Assembly: GCF_004765785.1 (NCBI RefSeq)
Contig: NZ_ML219769.1
Span: 1-64,000 of the forward strand
From: Halorussus ruber
Lineage (GTDB): Archaea > Halobacteriota > Halobacteria > Halobacteriales > Haladaptataceae
Length of the DNA stretch: 64,000 nucleotides
Reading direction: 5' to 3'
A model generated the notes under the pieces. It did no database searches and was not told where the DNA came from. It was given only the letters and a program-made list of their open reading frames with translations. Below, in pieces: positions 8,376 to 16,309 of the stretch (positions within the stretch are counted from its first letter, which is position 1; each line of letters starts with the position of its first letter). Both the position numbers and the translations under genes were made by a program.

Positions 8376-8615
8376 CTACTTGCCCACTTTGGGTTCTGGC
8401 CCGTATCGAGGCATTCCGCAGACGTGGCACTCCCACATCGGGTGACCACTCCACTCGTCGTCTGGAACGGTCTCGAAGTCGAGGAGTCGGTGCCCCGTAC
8501 CACGGTCGCACTCACGACACTCGAGGTGCCTCCTGGTTGGTCGCTCGCGTTGGTGGCTGTCAGTTGTGGTCTCTTCGACAGATCGCTGGAGTGCAATTGC
8601 GGGGACTAGCCACAC
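8376..8615 (-). CDS. small zinc-ribbon protein
   Basis: A 79-residue frame with two Cys pairs spaced as a zinc ribbon: LECRECDRGTGHRLLDF, then MWECHVCGMPRYGPEPK at the C-terminus. No ATG is in frame near the expected start; the GTG at 8615 gives a gap of 13 bases to the upstream propeller gene (stop at 8629), consistent with co-transcription. The start is uncertain. Likely a haloarchaeal zinc-finger protein of unknown role. Confidence 0.5.
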   Translation of the reverse strand: MWLVPAIALQRSVEETTTDSHQRERPTRRHLECRECDRGTGHRLLDFETVPDDEWSGHPMWECHVCGMPRYGPEPKVGK

Positions 8616-8628
8616 GTCGTCTACGTCC

Positions 8629-9831
8629 CTAGGCGGACTCGAAGGCGACGAGTCGCTGTCGAAATGGATCAACCAGAAAGAGACGTCCTGCACCGACAGC
8701 AGGTGCAGCGGTCTGGGCCGGATCGAATTCTGTCTCCCAGAGCTTCCGCCCGGAGAGTTTCGTCTTGAGACCGTTCCCACGTCGGATTGCGACCGCGCGA
8801 TGGCTCGGTGCGATGATGGCGTTCTCGAGTATCGGCGATGGAGACGACATGACGGTCGTCCGAAGGTCGAACGACCAGCGGGTCTCACCACTCTTGGGGT
8901 CAAGTTCTCGGACTGTATCGCCATCTTTGGCGTATACTGCATCGCCGGATAGCGTCGGTGCAGAGGTCCCGCCGATGTCGTCGCGCGTCCAGCGACCTGA
9001 GCCGTCGAGAGTGAACGCTCGAAGCTGTTTGTAGCCCTGCGCGTAGACACCGCGCTCGCCGACTGAGACGCCCAGCGCGTACTTCACGTCGTCTTGCCAG
9101 CGCTGTTTGCCCGTCTTGCGGTCGAGTGCGAGGACGCCATGCTGTACAGGGACGTAGACCCGATCTCCGGTTACCGCGGGCGCGACGTTCCCTGTGACGT
9201 CGAGCGAGTCCGAGATATTATACTCGGGATATTCGAGCGGTTCGAGACCGTTGTATCGCCACAACTCCTCGCCGTTCGAGAGTGCGACGACGGCGTTGCT
9301 GGTCCGAGCGTAAACTGTGCCCTTCCGAAGAGTGGGTGCATATACTGCGTCGTCGCCGACTTTCCGTGCCCACTTTCTATTGCCGCCCGTGGCGTCGAAG
9401 GCGTAGACGAATGCACCTTCCTCATCGGTCGTTCGGTCGTAGGCCAGCACGTAGACTGTCGAACTATCGGAATCGTAGGCAGGTGTCCCACCGGGTTCGT
9501 GCGGGAGGTCGGATTCGAAGGTGCGCTTGCCGCTCGTGGCTCTAATTCCGGTGAGCGTGTTCTGCGTAGCGATGAACACTCGACCATCACCGACGATGGG
9601 AGAGGTGTAGGGCCAGCCGCCAATATGAGCGTCCCACGCTTCGGTGACCTTCGAGGGCACGGTCGCATTCGGATAGAAGGCGGTATTCGTCGGAGTACGG
9701 GCTACCTGCGGCCAGTCGCCTAACGGGAGCGACCCAGACTCTTCGAAGGTAGCACAGCCAGCGAGACCAGTTGTGAGTCCACTGGCCGCGGTGAGGAGGG
9801 CTCGCCGCGAGAACGTTGGGGAGGGCATCAT
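8629..9831 (-). CDS. PQQ-repeat beta-propeller Tat lipoprotein
   Basis: The mature start is clear: two Met codons (9831, 9828) then SPTFSRRALLTAASGL and lipobox LAGC, a twin-arginine signal with a lipid-attachment Cys, so the protein is folded before export and anchored outside the membrane. The remaining 370 residues are PQQ/pyrrolo-quinoline-type beta-propeller repeats, each with a GxVYA or GRVFIAT strand and an AxDxxTGKxxW turn (ALDRKTGKQRW, AFDATGGNRKW, ELDPKSGETRW). Such proteins bind partners or act as scaffolds; catalytic quinone binding cannot be claimed. Confidence 0.8.
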   Translation of the reverse strand: MMPSPTFSRRALLTAASGLTTGLAGCATFEESGSLPLGDWPQVARTPTNTAFYPNATVPSKVTEAWDAHIGGWPYTSPIVGDGRVFIATQNTLTGIRATSGKRTFESDLPHEPGGTPAYDSDSSTVYVLAYDRTTDEEGAFVYAFDATGGNRKWARKVGDDAVYAPTLRKGTVYARTSNAVVALSNGEELWRYNGLEPLEYPEYNISDSLDVTGNVAPAVTGDRVYVPVQHGVLALDRKTGKQRWQDDVKYALGVSVGERGVYAQGYKQLRAFTLDGSGRWTRDDIGGTSAPTLSGDAVYAKDGDTVRELDPKSGETRWSFDLRTTVMSSPSPILENAIIAPSHRAVAIRRGNGLKTKLSGRKLWETEFDPAQTAAPAVGAGRLFLVDPFRQRLVAFESA

Positions 9832-9993
9832 CGGAGTAGTCCCATTGATACTGGAAAAGTTTTCTGAATGATTATATCTCGGTTCTCGACCAAGAGTCCC
9901 GGAAACCCTGTTACCCACCCTCTGCGTTCGGTTCGCCTGAACGAGAATTTATCGGGCTACAGCGTGAGCAATAGACGATTCGACGGATTCCGC

Positions 9994-10308
9994 ATGCCTT
10001 TCGACGACTCCTCTCAGACCCCCTTCGAACGACGCTACATTCGAATCCAGCCGACCACCGACTCGCTCTCAGTCGGTTCTGTGACTACGCAATTTACCCA
10101 TCTCCATCGCTTGCTCACGAACGACGACGAGCGCTCGTGGTCACGACGACTTAGCTCGAAGACTGACCCGATCCGAGGACACTCGAATGGCTCTTCACTG
10201 CTTCACCCGATGGTCGCCTCGAATACTACGTCGGGCTACCCACATCCGACGACCGAGAACTCGAGTCGCTCGAAGGACTCCTCCAGAGTCTCTTTCCGGA
10301 TAGTCGCG
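9994..10308 (+). pseudogene. 5' remnant of a conjugation-type (VirB4/HerA-like) ATPase gene
   Basis: The first frame from ATG 9994 reads MPFDDSSQTPFERRYIRIQP and continues about 55 residues; homology then moves to another frame (LEWLFTASPDGRLEYYVGLP ... LQSLFPDSR), so there is a frameshift between about 10150 and 10185. This N-terminus is what I recall from haloarchaeal plasmid transfer ATPases with a downstream P-loop domain. The gene stops at a junction near 10308, where minus-strand regulator sequence begins, so the ATPase domain is gone. Confidence 0.5.
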
Positions 10309-10310
10309 TG

Positions 10311-10431
10311 GGACGTCTGCCTCCCCAGCAACCCACTCCGCAGTACGTGGCTCAGTCCGCGTTAGCGTGACATGGCGGACACGCTCTTCTGCATCCGCGT
10401 TCTCGGCCCAACGGGGTTCTTTCTTACTCAT
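10311..10431 (-). pseudogene. N-terminal scrap of a DUF7342-like regulator
   Basis: Minus-strand residues 1-40 (RVRHVTLTRTEPRTAEWVAG is the core) match the start and first HTH helices of the regulators at 6142-6666 and 19154-19660. After EADV the frame runs into antisense of the conjugation-ATPase remnant, so this is a truncated gene joined to unrelated sequence. Its ATG overlaps the stop of the gene at 10428-10775. Confidence 0.55.
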
Positions 10432-10775
10432 ATCTCGTCGGTTTTCAACTCTTCAAGATGCTCCTCGCCATACTGTTCGTCTGCGGTCTGGTGGTGCTGG
10501 TGGAGGCGGTAGGCGGCCCGGAGCCGTTCCTCATCGTCAGTAATCGCCCAGTACGGACGCTTGTGCCGCACGAGACCTCGTTCCTTCAGTCGTGAGAGAA
10601 TCGCACTCACGGCGCCTGTATCCAACTCAAGTTGCTCGGCAATCGTCGCCGCCTTCCACGCACGGTCGTCGTTCTCGTCAAGGAACACCACGATCCGCTC
10701 GGTATCGTTTTGCTCCTCAAACTCGTCGTCGTCGGCGTTCTCGAACTCGTCGATATCGATGGTGCCGCTCGACAT
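10428..10775 (-). CDS. MarR-like winged-helix protein, orphan antitoxin candidate
   Basis: A 115-residue acidic protein: disordered Asp/Glu-rich N-terminus, then a winged helix (KAATIAEQLELDTGAVSAIL, LKERGLVRHKRPYWAITDDE), then AYRLHQHHQTADEQYGEEHL. In haloarchaea I know this type as the first gene of a pair with a PemK/MazF-type toxin. Here no toxin follows: the frame ends and the regulator scrap at 10311-10431 overlaps its stop. It may be an antitoxin left behind after a deletion, or a stand-alone regulator. Confidence 0.6.
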   Translation of the reverse strand: MSSGTIDIDEFENADDDEFEEQNDTERIVVFLDENDDRAWKAATIAEQLELDTGAVSAILSRLKERGLVRHKRPYWAITDDEERLRAAYRLHQHHQTADEQYGEEHLEELKTDEI

Positions 10776-10982
10776 AGAACTAGTGTTGATACCGTTGACC
10801 CATGGCTATTTGGGATGTTTGTTACAACTGTAGTGAGGAGAATTCCGACATCTGAAGACGGGTATGACTCTATCTCTACTGTTGGGCGGGATGACCTAGT
10901 GGTGAGCGATACGAGCGTGGATCAAATACATCGATATCCCTGCTATCGGTGCTTTCTTCTAATTGTCTAACTGTTATCCGAT

Positions 10983-11450
10983 GTGACTGGTTCCCTTCCT
11001 CGGCGGGCTCTCCTCCGACGTAGTGGTGTAGCAGTCCTCCCGTCTCTTGCAGGGTGTGCAACCCTCAAGGCGGAACTAGGGTTGAAAACACAGCGACTCG
11101 GTCAGGTAGTGCTTGCAAACAGTACCGACGAGTCGTTTGAAGTAGCCGTCGAGGTCATCCGCGATGGAACGACCGTCCTCAACTCGTCATACCAGCTCGC
11201 CCCCGGTTCGCCGAAAGAACGGCCCCAGATTGTTCTTAACGAGTGGAAAGACAATGCTGACGCCCAGCGGTGGGTAGTCCGAGCAAAAACAAAGGATAGT
11301 GAATGGAGAGACGCTGAACTGACCGCTGCGGCGGGTGAACGCAACGACTGTCACAAAGTCAATATCGTTACGGGCAATTTCCCTGAGGCATCCCTCCTTG
11401 TCGTACCAACAGACTGTGAAGAGACTCCCGTAGAGGCCGGGACTCAGTAG
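10983..11450 (+). CDS. Tat lipoprotein, unknown function
   Basis: A 155-residue protein from a GTG start: TGSLPRRALLRRSGVAVLPS then lipobox LAGC, so a twin-arginine-exported, lipid-anchored protein. The mature part has beta strands of an immunoglobulin-like kind (VVLANSTDESFEVAVEVIRD, TVLNSSYQLAPGS) and two Cys (NDCHKVN, TDCEET) that could form a disulfide. The GTG start is needed to keep the RR motif. It faces the minus-strand gene at 11534 and has no operon partner. Confidence 0.6.
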   Translation: MTGSLPRRALLRRSGVAVLPSLAGCATLKAELGLKTQRLGQVVLANSTDESFEVAVEVIRDGTTVLNSSYQLAPGSPKERPQIVLNEWKDNADAQRWVVRAKTKDSEWRDAELTAAAGERNDCHKVNIVTGNFPEASLLVVPTDCEETPVEAGTQ

Positions 11451-11533
11451 ATTCGTAGTACGAATTGCTTAGTTCCTTCGATAGGGTATCAGAATGTGCT
11501 TGTTATAACCAGTAAGTCGTATCGCGTCTCATC

Positions 11534-12898
11534 TCAATCGTCCCTGAATACGTGCTGGAGTGCTGTGACTGTACCAGCGCCGACCACCGCACCGAATGCG
11601 ATATCGTCAGCATTCGACGGAGTCTGGTCGATGAACTTTCCGATCGAAATAGAGACGTCGGAGGTGTTTTTCGGTTCAGGGCCACCAGCGTTCATCAGCC
11701 ATCCGACTCTGTTCCCATTGGCTCCTGTCTGTCCAGCAATGAGAAACGCATCGGTATCGAGGACGTGAACTGCATCGCCAGTACTGTGCTGGCCGTCGAA
11801 ATAGGTTGTCTCCCACTGTACTTGTCCAGTCGGTCCCGTTCGCAGAACCCACGCACCGCGAGGCCCATTTTCACGCGACTTATCTGGCGTGCGTTCCCGA
11901 GTACCTACGAGCAGATAACCATCGTCGAGAACTGCAACCTCCGCAAGCCAATTCCAGGGTCCAGTTGAATGAGAGTGTCGCCACTCGACGTCTCCAGCTA
12001 CAGTTAGACGGAAGTGCCAGCCTTGCCCATCATCGTCGTAGGAGAACCCACGATTACCGACGGCGACGATACCTCGCGCATCCGGACTGAGATCCGCAAT
12101 TCGAGCGCCTTTCGGTTCATCGGCGGTGTACGTCCACTGCACGCTACCGTCGGCGGTAAGTGAACTCACGAAGGGGACTTCGCTTCTGCCATAGTCGTCA
12201 CTTGTAGCAGGCTTCGTGGACCCCCCGGCATACAACGCATTATCGGAGGCAGCGACCGCGTTTACTCCACCCTGTCGATCCGGACTGGCGAGTGGTTTCG
12301 CCCAGCGTTGATGGCCGCTCGTCGAGACGGACGCAACCCACGGCCGGGACGTTTCGTCTCTGTCGACACGACGTTCACCACCGACGAGAAAGCCGTCCGC
12401 CATCGGCGCGATGCTACTGATGCCGCCACTGCCAGCGGTCGGCTGGAGCGTTCGACGCCACACTATGTCTCCGTCTTCGTCGAAGCGAACAAGCCATGGG
12501 TCACTAGAGAGCGGTGCCTCGTCATTGATGTGAACTTGTTCGTTAACGTTGGTTGTCCCCGCCAGAACGACACCGCCATTCGGATGTCGAGCCCCTGCAG
12601 TGAAGAGACTTGGAGAACCGCTAACTGCCCGTTGCCATTGGACCCGGCCTGCCGTATCCGTTCGAACCACCAGTCCTTGGTAAGTCTGCGTTTCGACGTT
12701 TCCAGCGAGAACATACCCATCACCGACGGGAACAATTGTCTGTATTCCCGCGTATCGACCCTTGGTAGCATAGGTTCGACTCCACGTCGTTTCCGGGACC
12801 GAAGGCGGAGCTCCTCGGCCAGTACCGGAATAGCTCAGTAGTGACGTGCTAGCGACGCCAAGAGCTGAGAGGAGTTTTCGTCTGGAGGGCGTCATCAA
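11534..12898 (-). CDS. Tat-exported beta-propeller protein
   Basis: A 454-residue protein. The N-terminus MTPSRRKLLSALGVASTSLL is a twin-arginine signal without a lipobox Cys, so the protein is probably secreted or held by its C-terminus, where a hydrophobic stretch (IAFGAVVGAGTVTALQHVF) occurs. The body consists of seven or so repeats with GDGYVLAG, NGGVVLAGTT, ADGFLVGG, DDGYLLVGT and W(V/L)xRxDxxGxxxW motifs, a blade type common in haloarchaeal secreted propellers. Met-1 and Met-2 are both possible starts. Ligand unknown. Confidence 0.7.
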   Translation of the reverse strand: MMTPSRRKLLSALGVASTSLLSYSGTGRGAPPSVPETTWSRTYATKGRYAGIQTIVPVGDGYVLAGNVETQTYQGLVVRTDTAGRVQWQRAVSGSPSLFTAGARHPNGGVVLAGTTNVNEQVHINDEAPLSSDPWLVRFDEDGDIVWRRTLQPTAGSGGISSIAPMADGFLVGGERRVDRDETSRPWVASVSTSGHQRWAKPLASPDRQGGVNAVAASDNALYAGGSTKPATSDDYGRSEVPFVSSLTADGSVQWTYTADEPKGARIADLSPDARGIVAVGNRGFSYDDDGQGWHFRLTVAGDVEWRHSHSTGPWNWLAEVAVLDDGYLLVGTRERTPDKSRENGPRGAWVLRTGPTGQVQWETTYFDGQHSTGDAVHVLDTDAFLIAGQTGANGNRVGWLMNAGGPEPKNTSDVSISIGKFIDQTPSNADDIAFGAVVGAGTVTALQHVFRDD

Positions 12899-12962
12899 TA
12901 TAGCTGTTCGCCACCGTACAAATAGTTCTTCGTGATACGCGACCGAACAACATGAACTCGGT

Positions 12963-13124
12963 GTATTTTCGATTCGAGACAGTCGAGCTATTTGCTCAGT
13001 TCTTCCCGACGTTGCCGTTTGACGTTAGTCGCGTCGAATACCGGCGTGGCGTACGCCGCACCGATCGCAAACTCTGTCGTCACGCCCAGGTCGATTGACC
13101 GTTACTCCCGTCAAGCGTGTACAC
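12963..13124 (-). pseudogene. 3' remnant of an SRPBCC-family gene (paralogue of 48346-48762)
   Basis: Minus-strand translation gives VYTLDGSNGQST, a frameshift, then VTTEFAIGAAYATPVFDATN and VKRQRREELSK, an internal TAG, and LDCLES. This matches the last 50 residues of the intact SRPBCC protein at 48346-48762 (VYTLDGNDGQST, TTEFAIGVAYAGPAFDAT, VKRQRRAELTKQFDYLES). It is a dead fragment wedged between two Tat-protein genes, immediately after the stop of the gene at 13138. Confidence 0.7.
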
Positions 13125-13137
13125 CGGCACCAACGAG

Positions 13138-13989
13138 CTAACCGCCGTCAGAACCATTGGTCACGACAGCGACTGTCTCGCTGGTGTGGCCGAGACCCCA
13201 CGAGGCGCTCACGCTGAGGTCGCCAGCTTCACCACCGACGTAGGTGACTGAAACGGTCTCTGTTACGCGTTCACCGGGAGCGGCATTGACGTCAAAGTCC
13301 CAGAACTTGTCGTAGATACGGTCGTGGGTGACCGCACCGACAAGCGTCCCTTCGCTCGCCCCCGTGTTCTCGGCGGTGACAGTAATATCGAGTTCACCGT
13401 CGCTCCGGACGCGGTCTGGAAACGAGACGTCGACGTTCCACGCGGGCGGTTCCCGAATTTGCTTCTGGAGCACCCCCGGCAGAGGGTATCGATATGTAGT
13501 TTCACCCCCGTCGAGGAGGACCGCGAACTCTTTGCCCGACCCAGTAGGCACAGAGACTCCGACGCGAACGCTCGGCCGATTCAGCGAGTGGACCGGAGCT
13601 TCACTGCCCGCAGGGTTGCGCTCGCCATCGACCTCGATGCCGAGGGGAAGTCGGTGTACATCTTGGTCGTACTCCGCAACGTCGAGGTCGAGGACGACGA
13701 GCAGTTCGCCGCGCCGACCGACGATTTCCCACGCGAGGTTGACTTGCCGGTGGAACGACGACTGGACGGCGAGCGGGCCGAGTTCGACCGTACCCGCGGG
13801 GAGTGAGACGACATCGCCTGCGCTCACCGATTCGACCGCGTCGGTTCCCGGCGTCGTCGTTGCCGACGTAGGGCGGTCGGTCGTCGTTCGGGAATTCGTC
13901 GGCTTCGAGTTCGAACCGGCCGAGGAGCATCCGGCCAAGGCGGATGTCGCGGTCGAGCCGAGCGAGGCGAGGAGGGCGCGGCGGTCCAT
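13138..13989 (-). CDS. Tat lipoprotein with Ig-like domain
   Basis: A 283-residue protein: MDRRALLASLGSTATSALAG followed by Cys is a twin-arginine signal with lipobox. A Ser/Thr-rich linker (TNSRTTTDRPTSATTT) leads to a beta-rich body; the last 100 residues (VDVSFPDRVRSDGELDITVT, then AENTGASEGTLVGAV) look like a CARDB/NEW3-type immunoglobulin-like fold. The function is unknown. A palindrome TATCCGGATA lies 17 bases upstream of its ATG, as it does before the lipoprotein fragment at 44233. Confidence 0.65.
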   Translation of the reverse strand: MDRRALLASLGSTATSALAGCSSAGSNSKPTNSRTTTDRPTSATTTPGTDAVESVSAGDVVSLPAGTVELGPLAVQSSFHRQVNLAWEIVGRRGELLVVLDLDVAEYDQDVHRLPLGIEVDGERNPAGSEAPVHSLNRPSVRVGVSVPTGSGKEFAVLLDGGETTYRYPLPGVLQKQIREPPAWNVDVSFPDRVRSDGELDITVTAENTGASEGTLVGAVTHDRIYDKFWDFDVNAAPGERVTETVSVTYVGGEAGDLSVSASWGLGHTSETVAVVTNGSDGG

Positions 13990-14006
13990 ACCGTGGCGTA
14001 CTGACC

Positions 14007-14016
14007 TATCCGGATA
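14007..14016. promoter_or_regulatory. TATCCGGATA palindrome before a Tat lipoprotein gene
   Basis: A perfect 10-bp palindrome, 17 bases from the ATG at 13989. The identical palindrome with identical spacing precedes the lipoprotein N-terminus at 44233. It may be an operator or an unusual core promoter. Confidence 0.4.
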
Positions 14017-14136
14017 AATGTCTTCTGTGGTGAATTGTTCAGGGTACTACGGGACACATCCCGTCGTAGTCTCGGTCGCACCCGTCTCCGAGTTGAAAAC
14101 GGAGGCCGTCGGTGTAGTACTGGACACGCTATCTCT

Positions 14137-15465
14137 CTATGGTTCGCGTACTACCTTCGCGGTGTCGGACGCGACTGCGGGAAGGACGCGACAGGTCTCG
14201 GCCGCGACGATGTAGTCGGCGACATCCCGCTCGACGGAGCGAACCGAAATCGCCCCCGATTGGTTCGCAAACTCCTCGTCGGTCCAGCGAACGTACCGGG
14301 CGAACTGGGGCAGAAGCTCTCGGACCAATCCCGAAGCCAGTTCGTTCGTCCGAGCGGCCTCGATTGCTTCGAGGGCGTTTTCGCGGAGAGCGACGACGGC
14401 TTCTGCAGACTCGACACTCATTTCGTCGCCGTTTTCGATGCGACTGCGAAGGCGGTCGAACGCGCGGACGGTCACGAGTACGGCGGTCGCTTCGAGGATT
14501 CTCCGAGCGAGCGCCGGTTCGGGGTCGTCCGCGTTGCGGAGGACGAGAGCGTTACGCTCCGACTCCTGATAGAGCCTCGCGAGCGCCCACACCCCTGCCG
14601 TGTCGCCGACGTTTCTGTCCAGTAGTGCGCTCGGCGACTCGTGGAGGTCGGCGTCCACGTCGGGAAGCGACTCGATTCGCCGTTGGACACGGCCGTAGAG
14701 TGTTCGGCGGGCCGTCTCCAGTCGCGGCTTGAGGTCGGACGTCGTTTCGAGACTGTGCTGGAAGCGGTCGAACATGTGGTTCATCACGTCGTTGTCCACG
14801 CGAGCGCGTTCAAGCCTACTCGCCGCTTCGCCGACTCCGAACGGGCCGTCCCCGAACTGTCGGTGATCCCGACCATCGGACGCCGCCCAGTTGCGGGCAC
14901 CGACGAGGTCGCTCTCGATTTCGGCGTGGACGCGGAGCGCTCGAACCGGGTCGTCGCCGATGTACGACCACCGTGACGCGAACTCCTCGGTGGTCGCACG
15001 AATCTCGGGGGTCTCCTCGCGGACTTCCTTGCGAGTCAAATCCGAGTCGATCGCCCGCCACGTCGCTCGGACCTCGCGAGCGTCCGGCCGAGCGCGACTG
15101 GCTTGCCACAATCGTTCGAGGGTCGTCGGGGCGTCCTCGATCTCTCGGACCTGTTCTCTGGCAGAATCGTTCAGGTAGTTCAGTCGCTTGCGAATCGCGC
15201 CGTTGGGAACGAGGTCGCTGTCGAAGGTGCGCGGAACGTCGTCGAGCAACTGGCGTGCGGCCTCGGCTTGGGCGGCGGCGAACGACGGTTCGACTGTGAC
15301 CGGGAGCGTCTCCGAAACTGACGGTGCGGGCTTGCTCGCCATCTCGCTGAGACGACTGGCGTCGATAGTGGGCGGGCCCCTCCACGGCAGGCGACTACTG
15401 CAACCTGCGAGTGCCGTGGTCGCTGTCAGCGCGAGGACGCGCCGACGGCCGAGCGACGACCTCAC
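14137..15465 (-). CDS. Tat lipoprotein, all-helical, unknown function
   Basis: A 442-residue protein with MRSSLGRRRVLALTATTALA and lipobox LAGC. The rest is almost entirely alpha-helical and rich in Arg, Glu and Ala (for example SFAAAQAEAARQLLDDVP, RARVDNDVMNHMFDRFQHSL, RTNELASGLVRELLPQFARY), with no catalytic motif that I recognise. Its start overlaps the stop of the upstream lipoprotein gene by 4 bases (15462-15465), so the two form an operon and probably a two-component surface assembly. Confidence 0.65.
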   Translation of the reverse strand: MRSSLGRRRVLALTATTALAGCSSRLPWRGPPTIDASRLSEMASKPAPSVSETLPVTVEPSFAAAQAEAARQLLDDVPRTFDSDLVPNGAIRKRLNYLNDSAREQVREIEDAPTTLERLWQASRARPDAREVRATWRAIDSDLTRKEVREETPEIRATTEEFASRWSYIGDDPVRALRVHAEIESDLVGARNWAASDGRDHRQFGDGPFGVGEAASRLERARVDNDVMNHMFDRFQHSLETTSDLKPRLETARRTLYGRVQRRIESLPDVDADLHESPSALLDRNVGDTAGVWALARLYQESERNALVLRNADDPEPALARRILEATAVLVTVRAFDRLRSRIENGDEMSVESAEAVVALRENALEAIEAARTNELASGLVRELLPQFARYVRWTDEEFANQSGAISVRSVERDVADYIVAAETCRVLPAVASDTAKVVREP

Positions 15466-16076
15466 GCTGTTTCCTCCTCGCTAGTGTGGGTCCGGCATCC
15501 GCCGCTTCCGCTGTTGGAACTGAAGCGGCGAATCTGGTCCGAGTCGAGTGCGACCGGGAGTCGGACGAGGAGCGCCACGACGTCATCTTCTCCGGTGTCG
15601 CAGGCGACGTCGGCGTCGCGATAGCCGTCGCGGTACGACGTCTCTATTGCGGACTCGGTCCAGCGGACCCAGCAGAGTTCTCGGGCGTAACATTCACCGA
15701 GTTCAGTCTGTTCGACGTACACCGTCTCGGTGCCGAAGTCAGTATCGACGAGAAACTGGCGGGCGCGCTCGACGCCTTCAACGTCGGCGAAGACGAGTTC
15801 GTCGGCCGACTCCTCGTCGGCGACGAGGGTGTGTCGCCACAGGTGGTCGTCGGACTCGGTGTCGTCCTCAGTCGTCTCGTCACTGTTCATAACGACGGCG
15901 GAGCCGTCTGGATTCCGGAGGTTAACTGTCGGTGGGTCAGTAACCGCGTCGTTCGGCGGACTCCTCGCGGTCGGCGTGGGCGTGGTCGAGGAGTCGGGGC
16001 GACTGTTACACCCGGCGAGCAGACTGATATAGCCGGCAGCTACCTGGAGGGCGCGCCGTCGGGAGCGGGAGGGCAT
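15462..16076 (-). CDS. Tat lipoprotein, first gene of a two-gene operon
   Basis: A 204-residue protein: MPSRSRRRALQVAAGYISLL then AGC lipobox, a Thr/Pro-rich linker, and a domain with several Cys residues (GECYARELCWVRW, ADVACDTGEDD, GGCRTHTSEEE) that may form disulfides outside the cell. No family recognised. Translationally coupled to the helical lipoprotein downstream through a 4-base overlap. An A+T-rich stretch at about 16100-16115 is the likely promoter. Confidence 0.6.
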   Translation of the reverse strand: MPSRSRRRALQVAAGYISLLAGCNSRPDSSTTPTPTARSPPNDAVTDPPTVNLRNPDGSAVVMNSDETTEDDTESDDHLWRHTLVADEESADELVFADVEGVERARQFLVDTDFGTETVYVEQTELGECYARELCWVRWTESAIETSYRDGYRDADVACDTGEDDVVALLVRLPVALDSDQIRRFSSNSGSGGCRTHTSEEETA

Positions 16077-16309
16077 TCGTTGTCGCGTTTCTCTCGTGCC
16101 AGTAAATAATTTCAGGGTATTAAGGCGACCTATCGTTTCGTACCGACTGTCCGAGAATCATATAGACCAACAGAAGCGGCTACAGCATGGTCTGAGTCTC
16201 CTTGTCACCGAAGTCTCGAAAGGAACAACGTGTGATTTCAGACACTCGCCTTTCACGTCCAAATCTGCCTCGTCACCGGGTTGTTTCCGGGTGATCCCAC
16301 CGACTTGTC

